Shown one piece after another: positions 24,489 to 35,600 of a DNA stretch of 64,000 nucleotides. The stretch spans positions 1 to 64,000 of the forward strand of contig CAMXXV010000003.1 of assembly GCA_947253285.1 (NCBI GenBank), in the 5' to 3' direction. Position 1 is the first letter of the stretch; every line of letters begins with the position of its first letter. The translations under genes were made by a program, and so were the position numbers. This DNA comes from an uncultured Candidatus Saccharibacteria bacterium (lineage in GTDB: Bacteria; Patescibacteriota; Saccharimonadia; Saccharimonadales; Saccharimonadaceae). The notes below the pieces were generated by a model. The model worked only from the letters and a program-made list of their open reading frames with translations. It was not told the origin of the DNA and searched no databases.

Positions 24489-27056
24489 ATGTCGAATAAT
24501 TATAAAAATATACGGTTATCTAATATATACAAATACATTTTTGTATTAACTTTTACCTTAGTTATTTCTCTCATAATTAATAGTTTTTACACTTGCAATA
24601 TTGCGAATGCACTTAGTAAAAAGGACCAAGAAGATTTTAAGACTGCAGAAAAATGCAAGAAGTACCATAACGTTATTAGAAGCAAAGTAAGTTCAGGTAC
24701 GCCTTATCAGATAATAGGTGGTGATATCCCAGCCGAGTTAAAGACGTGCGTTAAACAAGGTATGTGCGCTTGGGCAAAAGCTGACTGCGATATAGAGGTT
24801 TGCCCACCAGCTAAAAAAGCATGGAATAATATGACGACAAAGGAGCAATATGATGATGACGCAGGTAAAGATAAAGGTCGTCCTATATTGCTGCAGAATA
24901 CTAAAGTACCTAAGTCCGTATGTAAAAAAGCTGTTGATACATACTCTAGACTGAATCCAATTATCAATAATAATAAAAAAGACCAAGCTAAAATATGTGT
25001 CAAATGGGATGGCCAGACTTATGTTGAAAGTGTGATGCGTAAATGTAATGACCCTGATTTTTGTACAGTAAAGAAGGACCATCACCTTGATTGTAGCAAG
25101 GCAAAAGCATTACTAAATAACGGCGGTACCCCAGATGGTGGATCTGGTGGTGGCGGTAGCTCTGGTGGATCATCCGGTGGTGGTGCGTCTGGCGGTGGCA
25201 GTAGTAGTTCGGGTGACAGTTCTGGTGGTAGCAGCTCAGGTGGCAGTTCATCGGGCGGCGTAAATTCCCAAGCTCAAGACGACCAAAAATGTCGTAAGGG
25301 CGCATTAACTTTCGGCTGGATTGTCTGTCCGGGTACTGATGCTATGTCACGCGCTGCTGACGGTATAGCAGCCATGATTGCAAATGCCTTAAATTGGAGT
25401 ATTTTAGCTAATACTAAGCCAGTTGATGGATTAAAAGACCAGCCACAAAATGTCATTCTGGAAGTATGGCAAAATATGCTTTCTATCGGCAATATTATCT
25501 TGGCTATTGCATTTTTGGTTATGCTCTATAGCTATGCGCTTAATTCTTCTAATTCATTAAGAGCCTATGACGCCAAAAAATTACTCTCACGACTGTTAAT
25601 TGTAGCAATCGCCATGAATCTATCCTTCTATATTTGCGCTGCAATTGCTGATATTTCTAATATGGCAGGGCGTGGCGTTTATGAATTAATTAATTCACAG
25701 CTCACCAGTCGCAGCACTGGTTGGTATTCAGCGGCATTGAATAGTGCCAAAGCCATCGCGGCCGGCATCGGCACTCTAATGACTTCATATCTGAATGCAA
25801 ATATTATCGTAGTAGCCATCTTAATCATGCTGGCAGCCTTGGCGTTGCGTCAAGTTGCTCTAATTGTGCTAGTTATTATGTCACCAATCGCCTTTGCTTG
25901 CTATTTATTACCAAATACCGAAAAGTGGTTTAAAAAATGGTGGGATGCTTATGTGCGTCTTCTAATCGTCTTCCCATTCTTTACCGCAGCTTGGGCAGGA
26001 TGTCGTTTAGTTGGCTATATTGTCTCAGAAGCAGACATGCCTGGAGTTAATGATTTAGCTAAGGGTGTAATTGCCGTACTAGCTACCGTAGCGCCACCAG
26101 TCCTATTGATACCAATTTTTAAAATGAGTGGGGGTCTCGCCGGCAGGGTAGCTGGTTTAGGCCAAATGGCCGCAGATAAAACTGGTGCTACCAAATTCGC
26201 TAAAGAGCGCGATGCAGCGCGTCGTAAACGCCGTGCTAACGATTTAAAGCGTGCGAGTATTAAAGTACAAAACAAATTAAGTGGTAGCAATAATAAATTT
26301 GCTCGGCTTGCGGGCGGTGCAATTGGACATATCAATGGTACTAAAGCGGCAGCCGCTAATCAGCGTAGTCAAGAATCCACCGATGATGCTTTCAATGGTG
26401 CAGTTGATAATATCAATGAAGCATATACAAAGAAGAAGTTCAATAAAGCCAAGGATAAACTAAAAGACACTTCCGATGCAGAGGTGGTCAATATGGCTAA
26501 AACTGGCACGGACGCCAAGGGTAATCAGCTCGATGAATTTCAGCAAGCCGCAGCGATTGAAACAGCACAGAATCGCGGAGTATTTAACGCTGATGACGCT
26601 GAAGATGTTATGCTAGCCGCACAAAAGAGTGGTAGTAAATTTGTACGCAACACCGCCGCAGAATCACAGTATGGTAAGTCGTGGCTAATGGACCAACAAG
26701 CTAAAGATAATTTTGTTAACCAGGAAAACGAATGGAAGAATATTGATAACAAAGCCGATGTTCAAGGTGCAATTGATAAATCACTTCAGAACTCCACTAA
26801 GAATAGTAACGCTGCCGTACAGAGGTGGAATGATATGTCAGTAGGTGATAGAACAAGGATTACTGACCGAGCTTTATCGCGCGGCAACGTTGCATTAGTT
26901 GATAATCTCGATACAATTAATAAAAAGGCTCTACAAAACCAGACAATACTCAATTCAGATCCAACCGATGTAAATCAATTTAATCACCAGATTAATAGCA
27001 TTAATGCTGCTCGCGCCGGCAATAAATATGATGTGTCAGACGGTGGAAAGTATTAA
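24489..27056 (+). CDS. TrbL/VirB6-like channel protein, type B (copy B1)
   Basis: The protein has 855 residues. The signal anchor (about 14-38) precedes an ectodomain with modules CVKQGMC and CNDPDFC, nearly the same as in the pilin fusion at 19.8 kb. A Gly/Ser linker (about 216-258), a C-x11-CPG motif, and the polytopic core with RQVALIVLVIMSPIA and LLPNTEKWFKKW follow. The cytoplasmic tail differs from A1 and matches the fourth channel protein. I use ATG 24489 (after GGTGGGTAGG) instead of the upstream in-frame GTG at 24450 because the signal sequence starts there. The gap to A1 is about 30 bases. Confidence 0.82.
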   Translation: MSNNYKNIRLSNIYKYIFVLTFTLVISLIINSFYTCNIANALSKKDQEDFKTAEKCKKYHNVIRSKVSSGTPYQIIGGDIPAELKTCVKQGMCAWAKADCDIEVCPPAKKAWNNMTTKEQYDDDAGKDKGRPILLQNTKVPKSVCKKAVDTYSRLNPIINNNKKDQAKICVKWDGQTYVESVMRKCNDPDFCTVKKDHHLDCSKAKALLNNGGTPDGGSGGGGSSGGSSGGGASGGGSSSSGDSSGGSSSGGSSSGGVNSQAQDDQKCRKGALTFGWIVCPGTDAMSRAADGIAAMIANALNWSILANTKPVDGLKDQPQNVILEVWQNMLSIGNIILAIAFLVMLYSYALNSSNSLRAYDAKKLLSRLLIVAIAMNLSFYICAAIADISNMAGRGVYELINSQLTSRSTGWYSAALNSAKAIAAGIGTLMTSYLNANIIVVAILIMLAALALRQVALIVLVIMSPIAFACYLLPNTEKWFKKWWDAYVRLLIVFPFFTAAWAGCRLVGYIVSEADMPGVNDLAKGVIAVLATVAPPVLLIPIFKMSGGLAGRVAGLGQMAADKTGATKFAKERDAARRKRRANDLKRASIKVQNKLSGSNNKFARLAGGAIGHINGTKAAAANQRSQESTDDAFNGAVDNINEAYTKKKFNKAKDKLKDTSDAEVVNMAKTGTDAKGNQLDEFQQAAAIETAQNRGVFNADDAEDVMLAAQKSGSKFVRNTAAESQYGKSWLMDQQAKDNFVNQENEWKNIDNKADVQGAIDKSLQNSTKNSNAAVQRWNDMSVGDRTRITDRALSRGNVALVDNLDTINKKALQNQTILNSDPTDVNQFNHQINSINAARAGNKYDVSDGGKY
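24919..25079. repeat. Inverted repeat, right copy (partner 20562-20722)
   Basis: This is the reverse-complement partner of the left copy, lying in the second channel gene. By eye only scattered substitutions separate the two, mostly at third codon positions. Confidence 0.75.
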
Positions 27057-27059
27057 GCG

Positions 27060-29960
27060 ATGATGAACGTTATACGCAATAAACCATTTTTTACCCCAGT
27101 AATACTAGCTGCAGTGATATTTAGTGTGTTCAATATTAATCCAGTTCATGCTACAGACGCCAGATATACACCAGACAACATGATGAGTCCCGGAGTGATT
27201 TCCATGGCAAAACAATGTCGCCAGGCTGACGCATGGGCTAAATTTGCTTCATATCGTATGTATACTAGTAGTGATTTACTTGATAAACAAAATGCTTTAT
27301 ACACAAAATGTGTTTCTCTTGGCTATTGCTCAAAATTATCGGATGTATTAAAAGATAAAAGTAATAACGATATATATAATAATCTTTTTATAACGGCTAA
27401 GCCGAGTGATTGGAATAGACAGTCATTTGACAATAAGATAATACACCCCTTTTTCTGTAAAAATGCCTATACAAACGTTACAGACCAAGACTGCAAAGAT
27501 TTTGAAAAAACTACAATAGATTCAGTAACAGCAGCATTTGACCAGAAGATGTTTTTTAAGCTAGCTACACTTTCTACCTGCCTAGCTAAGGGATTATGTA
27601 GTTTGGATGAAAACAGAACATATGTTTTATCATGCCAAACATCTAAAGATAACATAAAAAACGGCACCGATAGAAAACCCCTTTCTGATGGCGATAATAC
27701 AAGTGTAGAAGATAACAATAGATCGGTTGTAGCATCAGCTAAAGATTTGTTGCGAATATCTCTCTGCATGAGTCTAGTTGGCAAGGATAATATTGATGAG
27801 TGTGGTAACGATATAGATAATGTAATTGATGATTGTGTTAATAATATAAAAAAACAATCACCAAATAGAAAAATTACATTAAATGATATCGGCACCTGTG
27901 CTCAAAAAGATAAGAATCTTCGAACAAAATGGAAATTACCTATTGGCTTTAATTTTAACGCAAATGATAATAACATAACCCCCGATAGCGATGACGATTC
28001 ACAAAAAACTCCACCAGATGATTCTGACCAGAAAAAATGTTATGATAACGCTGGTTTATTTGGCTTCTTTTGGTGTCCTGGGCTAACCATCTTAACCGGT
28101 ACACTCGATAGCCTCATTGGTCTTATTACTGGTGGTTTAAAATGGACCATTTTGGCCAATACTTCAACATCCAGTAAGGTATCTGGTACTGCACAAGACG
28201 TACTGATAAATTCATGGCAAAAGATGGTTGCTGTGGCCAATATAGTAATTGCAGTATTATTCTTAGTAATGTTGTATAGCTACGCTATTAATACTAACGA
28301 CGCACTCAAAGCATATACAGCTAAAAAATTATTGTCTCGTTTAATTATCGTTACAATTGCCGTCAACTTATCGTTCTATATCTGCGCCGCCCTAGCCGAC
28401 TTATCTAATCTAGCTGGAACTGGCATTTATGACTTGATTAATAAAATTATCGGCGACACTACCGGATTATACAGCAAAGGCAATCTACTGGACGAGATTT
28501 CCGGTGTTATTGTTGGCGCAGCATTAATCGCTATTGCATTAATGAGTTTGCAGGCCGCATCACTTGCATTATTGATTATTTTAGCCCTAATCTCACTTCG
28601 CCAAATCGCCCTAGTTGTACTAGTTATCATATCGCCAATTGCATTTGCTTGTTATCTTCTGCCAAATACGGAAAAATGGTTTAAACATTGGTGGGATGCC
28701 TATGTCCGCCTACTAATTGTTTACCCAATGTTTATGGCAGTATGGGTATCATCTCGTTTAATGCTGGCTCTTCTACAGGACATTGGACAAAACGATTTAA
28801 TTAAAACCGCACTCGCTTCAGTTGCGCCGCTATTAGCAATCATTCCAATATTTAAACTAAGTGGTAGTATTATGGGTAAAATGACATCTGGATTGCAGGG
28901 TAGTGCAAAAAAGCATGGTTTAACCGATAGAGCAAGTAAAAATGACGCAGCTAGGCGACAACGCGCCAAAAACTTTGCGCGCCGTAAAAGCATTGCTCTA
29001 CAAAACAATTTGGCTAGGAAATCAAGTGCCGCTAAAGCGGCCGGCAATACAGGAGCTGGAGTAATAGCTGGTGGTATGAGTGTTATTATTAGCCATCTCA
29101 ATGGTACACGCGCAGCAGCCGCTGACCAACGCGAACAAGTTAAGCGCGATAAGTTAATGAAAGATGCAACTAAATCAATTAACAAAGCCTATGATAAGAA
29201 GCTCAAAGAAAAACGTGATGACGATGTAACGGCAAAAATGCCCGATATCGTCGCACAAGCTGCTACTACTGACAACGAGATTGCCGATAGTCAAGTTGCC
29301 GAAGTTGCCAATACAGTTGGAACACCAGCTATTATTACTTCAACCAGCACAGGCAAACCAACCTTAGCTGGTAGTGTGATGGTTAAATATATGGCAATGA
29401 CCGGCAAAGACCTCAGTGGCAAGCAACTTGATTCTACAACCTATCAATCAGTCATTCGCTACGCTAATGCGCACAATATTCTAAATAATTCCGAGCTCAA
29501 CACCGCGCTTTATAACGTTCAAAAGAATGGCGATAAATTAGTGCGTGATGAATTTATTACTGATTACAGTAAGAATAATAAAACGCCATTGTTTGCCAAT
29601 AAGAAAACTCAAAAAGACTTTATCGAACAAACCGGTGACTTCAGTAAAGAAAATCTCACCAGTATTGATAAAGTTGTCGAAGCACGAAATAAAGCACGCA
29701 AGTCATTTATTGATACAATGGGTGTTGATACTTACGTTAATCTACACCAAGAACAACGCGTATCATTAATTGAGCAGTCTAAACAGAATCGTGATGTAAC
29801 CAGTATTAAGAATATTGTAAAAGTTAATAACTTAGTCGCTGATTATTCAAACGTCAAATCACTTCCCCCCATTACACTTAAGCACACCGAAAATATTAAG
29901 CGGTCGCTTGCTGGCTGGAACAAGGGGATAGATGATGGCAAATGGAGGTCATGGAAATGA
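27060..29960 (+). CDS. TrbL/VirB6-like channel protein, type A (copy A2)
   Basis: The protein has 966 residues. Signal peptide, ectodomain with CVSLGYC and CLAKGLC modules (about 80-210), an Asp/Asn-rich stretch, C-x11-CPG and KWTIL, then the polytopic core (RQIALVVLVIISPIA, LLPNTEKWFKHW). The cytoplasmic tail carries the same type A elements as A1, such as TYQSVIRYANAHNILNN, FIEQTGDFSKENL and a closing WNKG...W. Start ATG 27060 lies 3 bases after the previous stop; a second ATG follows at 27063. It looks like one half of a duplicated A-B pair. Confidence 0.82.
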   Translation: MMNVIRNKPFFTPVILAAVIFSVFNINPVHATDARYTPDNMMSPGVISMAKQCRQADAWAKFASYRMYTSSDLLDKQNALYTKCVSLGYCSKLSDVLKDKSNNDIYNNLFITAKPSDWNRQSFDNKIIHPFFCKNAYTNVTDQDCKDFEKTTIDSVTAAFDQKMFFKLATLSTCLAKGLCSLDENRTYVLSCQTSKDNIKNGTDRKPLSDGDNTSVEDNNRSVVASAKDLLRISLCMSLVGKDNIDECGNDIDNVIDDCVNNIKKQSPNRKITLNDIGTCAQKDKNLRTKWKLPIGFNFNANDNNITPDSDDDSQKTPPDDSDQKKCYDNAGLFGFFWCPGLTILTGTLDSLIGLITGGLKWTILANTSTSSKVSGTAQDVLINSWQKMVAVANIVIAVLFLVMLYSYAINTNDALKAYTAKKLLSRLIIVTIAVNLSFYICAALADLSNLAGTGIYDLINKIIGDTTGLYSKGNLLDEISGVIVGAALIAIALMSLQAASLALLIILALISLRQIALVVLVIISPIAFACYLLPNTEKWFKHWWDAYVRLLIVYPMFMAVWVSSRLMLALLQDIGQNDLIKTALASVAPLLAIIPIFKLSGSIMGKMTSGLQGSAKKHGLTDRASKNDAARRQRAKNFARRKSIALQNNLARKSSAAKAAGNTGAGVIAGGMSVIISHLNGTRAAAADQREQVKRDKLMKDATKSINKAYDKKLKEKRDDDVTAKMPDIVAQAATTDNEIADSQVAEVANTVGTPAIITSTSTGKPTLAGSVMVKYMAMTGKDLSGKQLDSTTYQSVIRYANAHNILNNSELNTALYNVQKNGDKLVRDEFITDYSKNNKTPLFANKKTQKDFIEQTGDFSKENLTSIDKVVEARNKARKSFIDTMGVDTYVNLHQEQRVSLIEQSKQNRDVTSIKNIVKVNNLVADYSNVKSLPPITLKHTENIKRSLAGWNKGIDDGKWRSWK

Positions 29961-32605
29961 TTAGTGTAAAACGGGTAATTCTAATAGTGTTATGTATCGC
30001 ATTAGCATGCATGCATAATACCATTATATCTAACTCCGTGAATGCCAGTGATAAAGAAAAACCAAAAGTAACTAAAGAGCAGTGTCGCGAAGCATTCAAT
30101 AAATTACCTCTCGATAAAGCAGATGGGTATCGATCATATATAATACCAAACGGTGATATATCATACGTAACCGATAATACAGTATTAATGTGCATCAATG
30201 AACATTGGATTGTAGCATTATCTTGGGATGACGTACAAGATAATAGCTCTTATAATTGTTATAGTAGAACAATTTTTAATATCCCATGGTGTGGTCATGA
30301 AAAACGCGATCGGCTATTATTTGACGAATTTGCACCAGAGCATTGGAATACTGAGTGTGTCAACGCAGAAGTATGTTCTAATGCTAATATGCAGTGGAAT
30401 ACTAATGCTTACGCTTATTTTAATCATGACAATCGCCGACACTATATTATGTCACCGATTGGCACAGCCTGTGTTAATGCTGGATACTGCCATGAGGAAT
30501 CAGCCTGGGATACAAGTAATCCATGGGATATGTTTAGTTTTACCTGGGATAAATGGCTTAATTGCGATGATGCAAGCAAAGTATATCAGTGCGCTGGTTT
30601 GGATGGAAAATCATATAGTGAAGCATTGAAAACATATGCCAATGTTGACATAATATCTTTCTGTTTAAAAAATGGTTATTGTAAAAAAAATCCAGATAAT
30701 TCTACTGTTAATTGTAAGGATGCCAATAAAAAGATAGAAGACGATAAAACTGCTAACGCAAAATGTAAACAAAAATCTCAAGATGCCGCAGACGGGAAAA
30801 CTAGTATTAACGATTTATTTAAGCCAACATCAAACTTACCGCCAGCTATACAAAATATGGAAACATGTCAAGATAACTCAGTCGACTTTGGCTGGATTGT
30901 CTGTCCTGGAGTAAATATTATTAGTAAGGCGGTTGATGGTATTGCTGGTATGGTAGCCGATAGCCTTAAATGGACTATCTTGTCTGATTCCAGCAGTAAT
31001 CACATTATTGATGTTTGGCAAAAACTAGTCGCCTTTGCTGATATAATATTAGCCATAATATTCATTGTTGCTTTGTATGTGTATTCCTTGAATACTACCG
31101 GTGCTCTTGGCATGTACACCATAAAAAGCATGATGTCCCGTCTGGTTATTGTGGCTATTGCCATGAATATATCCCTTTATGTTTGTGCAGCACTAGCTGA
31201 CGTTTCAAATATTCTTGGCAATGGCATATATAAGCTAATTACTGCGCAAATGGTTATCGGTAAAGATGGTGGATTAATTGCAGCTTTAGGCGGCATTGTT
31301 GGTTTTCTATTGAGTGCCATAGCCCTACTAACCCTAGCAATTCTTAATTTTTCCACCATTGCTTCTACTGCGGTAATAATTTTAGCTGTTTTAACTATGC
31401 GTCAAATCGCTTTGATTGGCCTAGTTGTAATTTCACCAGTCGCAATTGCTTGTTACTTACTACCTAATACTGAAAAATGGTTTAAAAAATGGTGGAATTA
31501 TTACTTTAAATTACTATTAGTTTACCCAATGTTTACTGCAGCCTGGGGCGCTTCACGACTAATTAGTAACATTTTAAGTGCTAGTAAGAAATCCAATATT
31601 GTTATCGAAACCGTTGCATCAATTGCGCCACTTTTAATGATTATGCCGATTTTCCAAATGAGCGGCGCCTTAATGGGTAAATTGGCTGGACTCGGTCGAA
31701 CCGCCGCAAACAAGACTGGAATGAGTCGATTTGCCAAAGACCGCGATACACGACGGCGTAAACGCATCAGTAATAATATTCAATCTAGAAGTATTAATCT
31801 ACAAAATAAACTAAATAACAGTAATAGTAAATTTGGTAGATTTGCTGGTAGTGCACTCGGACATCTTAATGGCACTAAAGCTGCAGCAAGACAAGAACGC
31901 GCTCAAACTGCTCGCGACGAAGCCTTTAATAGTACTGTAAGCGATATTAACGATAGCCACACCAAAGCTAAAATCAATAAGGCACACGACAAGATTGATA
32001 ATATGAGCGACGCCGAATTAACTAGTATTGTTACAACCGGCAAAGCAACCTCGGCTGGTAGTAGTGTTGATCAATATGAATATAGTGCCGCCATCGAAGA
32101 AGCTGATAGACGAAACTTAATTAACGAGAATAATTACCAACAAGTATTTGCTCAGGTCCAGCAAAATGGTAGTGAGCTCGATCGTAAGGCAGTAGCTGAT
32201 TCTAAATATGGTCAATATGTCTTGGGCGATAAAGGCAAGGAAGACTTTGTTAAGCAGGACAAGGCTTGGAAGAAGGGTAGCAGTATGAGTAATGATGAAC
32301 TAGAAAATGCCATCGATAAATCCATCCAGGTCAACACTGGTAGCTTAAATGAAACTAGTTGGCTAAATATGGATTCCCATCAAAGGGCACTAATTGTTGA
32401 CCGTGGCATTTCACGCGGCAACACCACAATTATTGATAATGTTGAAAAAGTTAACAGAAAAGTACAGAAAAACGTCTCAGTCTACGGTACGCAAGTCGAT
32501 AAAGATCAGTTTAATCATACTAAAAAGCTTATTAAGGATGCACGCAATGGGGTGCCATATGCTCCAGGAGATGCTTTCAGGGACAATAAAGGTAATAAGT
32601 TTTAA
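29957..32605 (+). CDS. TrbL/VirB6-like channel protein, type B (copy B2)
   Basis: The protein has 882 residues. The signal peptide (to about 27, SNSVNAS) precedes an ectodomain with CVNAGYC and CLKNGYC modules, the C-x11-CPG motif, KWTIL, and the polytopic core (RQIALIGLVVISPVA, LLPNTEKWFKKW). The type B cytoplasmic tail shares FAKDRDTRRRKR, ALGHLNGTKAAA and DRGISRGN with B1. I start it at ATG 29957, which overlaps the previous TGA (ATGA) and has GGAGG 9 bases upstream. The ectodomain is more tryptophan- and tyrosine-rich than in the other copies. Confidence 0.82.
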   Translation: MISVKRVILIVLCIALACMHNTIISNSVNASDKEKPKVTKEQCREAFNKLPLDKADGYRSYIIPNGDISYVTDNTVLMCINEHWIVALSWDDVQDNSSYNCYSRTIFNIPWCGHEKRDRLLFDEFAPEHWNTECVNAEVCSNANMQWNTNAYAYFNHDNRRHYIMSPIGTACVNAGYCHEESAWDTSNPWDMFSFTWDKWLNCDDASKVYQCAGLDGKSYSEALKTYANVDIISFCLKNGYCKKNPDNSTVNCKDANKKIEDDKTANAKCKQKSQDAADGKTSINDLFKPTSNLPPAIQNMETCQDNSVDFGWIVCPGVNIISKAVDGIAGMVADSLKWTILSDSSSNHIIDVWQKLVAFADIILAIIFIVALYVYSLNTTGALGMYTIKSMMSRLVIVAIAMNISLYVCAALADVSNILGNGIYKLITAQMVIGKDGGLIAALGGIVGFLLSAIALLTLAILNFSTIASTAVIILAVLTMRQIALIGLVVISPVAIACYLLPNTEKWFKKWWNYYFKLLLVYPMFTAAWGASRLISNILSASKKSNIVIETVASIAPLLMIMPIFQMSGALMGKLAGLGRTAANKTGMSRFAKDRDTRRRKRISNNIQSRSINLQNKLNNSNSKFGRFAGSALGHLNGTKAAARQERAQTARDEAFNSTVSDINDSHTKAKINKAHDKIDNMSDAELTSIVTTGKATSAGSSVDQYEYSAAIEEADRRNLINENNYQQVFAQVQQNGSELDRKAVADSKYGQYVLGDKGKEDFVKQDKAWKKGSSMSNDELENAIDKSIQVNTGSLNETSWLNMDSHQRALIVDRGISRGNTTIIDNVEKVNRKVQKNVSVYGTQVDKDQFNHTKKLIKDARNGVPYAPGDAFRDNKGNKF

Positions 32606-32665
32606 CATGGATTTTTGAAAATAATTATGTTAAAATAATAGTGTAATTAGGGGATAATATAAGAG

Positions 32666-35600
32666 GTGAGCATTAAAAAAGGATTTAACCCAAATGCAGG
32701 CGATCGAACTTATCGCATTATTTTAAAGCGCTCACTCACACCAAACAACAATAACAAAACCGATTATTCCGATAGTGGACACGATTATTCCGATGATGCA
32801 CCGGATTATTCAAACTATCAAGATTACTCCCCAGACCAAGAAGATAATTCTGATAATAATGATGGCGCCGACCAAAGCGATAATATAGATGACGATGATT
32901 CTAGCGAAGACAACAATGAGTCAAAGGAAAATCGCAACAAGAGCAAAAAAAATGATAAAGATAGTAATCGGAATAAATTACGTGATGCTGAACACGACTA
33001 CGGTAGATCCAATTCAAACAAAAGATCCAATTCCTCACTAGCTAGGCGCGAACGCAGCAGCGAGGGTGGCTTTAAATATTCCGGTAGTAAATCAAGTAGA
33101 AAACATAGTGGTGGCTTTAAAGGTTTTATGAGTCAGCATAAAAGCGGTGTATTAACTGGTCTTTCTGGAACATTTGTCTTCGGTGGTATGATGTCTGGAA
33201 GCATGTTGTTATCTGGCCCAGCCCAATTTCTTCAAATCATGCACTTTATTCAAGATACATATAACACAGTGCGCGAGATGCAAGCAACATTACGCGAATC
33301 TAAAAATATGTTATCTATTCTACGCCGCCCAAGAACTAATCTTGATGATAGTGCTCTATTAAGTAAATACGGTGAAGTTGGACTACTATCCAAGCGTAGT
33401 AGCGCTAGATATGCCAATCACTTGGATAAAAATGGTATTATAACTAAAGTAACCAAAAATGATATTAAAATGTATATTGACCACAAGCATTTTGAGGTTG
33501 ATTGGGCTTGTCGTGGACAAAACTGTGTTGCTCAACAAATGGTTAATAAATTAGGTGGTAAAATAGAGGATTATAAAGTAAATTCTAAACGTAAATCCAT
33601 TGAAATAGACTTAGAGGAAGTTAGAAATAGTGGTGGTCTTTTTAAAAAACATAACTTAAGAAAATTTTTTGCTAACCTTGGTAAAAAATCTGGTATGAAT
33701 TTTTGGTCACGTTGGTCAGGACAACGTGCTTTTGCAAGAGCCACCAATATAGTTTATGGCTTTCATCCATTTGCAAAAGCTAAACAATTAGCAATAGACT
33801 CAATAGAAGGTTTAATTTTACGAGCATTCCGTAAAACTAAGATTGGACAAAAAATAACAAAAGTAACTAATAAGTTCAGAAAAAGCACTTATGGAGCAGC
33901 TTTAAAATTATACAACAAAACTCGCACTTTATTTAAGAGTATGTTCGCAAAAGGAATAAAGCTAGCATTATCAAAATTCAAAAAATCTTCAAAAGGACAA
34001 GAAATTGAAAATAACGTAAATACCGCTGTTGATGGTTTCGTCAAAGACACAGCTGACCAAGAAGCAGGGCTTAGAAATAAAGTTGATTCAGCAAAAGGCT
34101 TACTCAAAAACGGTATTGGCATTATAGGTTTTATTGCATCAACCTTTTGCTCGATATTACAAGCAGATAAACAGATGGAAAAAATACGTTGGACTAATAA
34201 TATAATGCCCGCTATTCAATTATCAATTGAAGTTATCGCCACGGCTGGGCAAATGATGGCTGGGCGTATGAGTATGGCGCAACTTAGCGTTATGTCGCGC
34301 AAACAATTCTACGACGATAACATACCAGACCCTGACCATCCAGGCAAATTTACCTCTTCTAGTTGGTGGGATTCTGCACCAGTTAATGCTGAACTAGGAC
34401 AAGATGTTAATGCATCAAAAGATGCTAAGGTTCCTAGCGAAGTCCGTAAAGCATCCGACGGAACCTTCCTAAGTCTGTTATTTGCTACAGTAGCCGGTGG
34501 GTGGAGAACAGCAGTAAATGGTATATGTGGTGCTATTGAAATGCCTATTATTAATTTAGGAATTGATGCGGCGGATATAGCTGTTGATTTTCTATCTGGC
34601 GGTACCACAGCTCTTGCAGGTACTTTATCTACCGCACTAGTAAACAATGGCGTTTCATTTGTTAAGGGAGAGGCTCTAGGTTGGGCAATACAACAAGGTA
34701 TCTCAGTATTAACCGGAGTACCACTAGATATTACTAATCAATTACCTGCACAATTTGGTGATATTACAGCTTATGGCTCAAAATTCAATCAATCACAAAA
34801 CGGTCTACATGATAGTGGCGGTGCAGTGTTGTCGGCTAAGGCGGCGGCAGAAGTAAATCGCCAAAAAAATGTTTGGTTAGCTGAAGAATGGAATGACAAA
34901 CCACTCCTTGCGAAATTATTTGATCCAACAGACTATCGTTCTGGATTAGGTATATTGGCGCGTAACGCTCGGCTTAACCCAAATCCAGAAACTATTCTAG
35001 CCTCTATTTCTAATACCTTTAAACTACTTGCTGTTGTTCCAAGTACTGCCGTTTCGTTAGCGGTAAATTCACCAGCACAAACTGCCTTAGCTGCTAGTGG
35101 TGCTCAAAAATATAATTATGACGTTGATGAAGTTGCTATACCGCCAAGTACACTGGATGCATTTACCGAAGATGGAGATAATGGCAAAGATGACGATAAA
35201 GACGAACTCAGCAACGCCGAAAAGGTAATGAATATTTTTCATAGCGAAGAAGATGAAAAAAAGCAACTACGTGAACAGGGTAAATCTGATAGTGGTGCTG
35301 AATTTAAAGCTTGGAAATCAAATAAGGATACATATACTGATTTAGCTCACGCTTGTTTAGCTAAGGATATTAGTAGTAACGGTGTAGTATCTGATGATGA
35401 TTCAACAAATAGTGAAAATGGTGGTTTTACCTTTATGTACCTTCATGGTACTAGTGAAAATCGCGATTATATCAACTATAATTGTGCGAACAAATTAGAT
35501 AAGGATAGCCCAGATTATGATGAGACATTGGCACGCATCGCTATGTATGTAGGGCCAGATATATCACGTGCTCGCGCCACTGAATGCTTAGCCAATCCAG

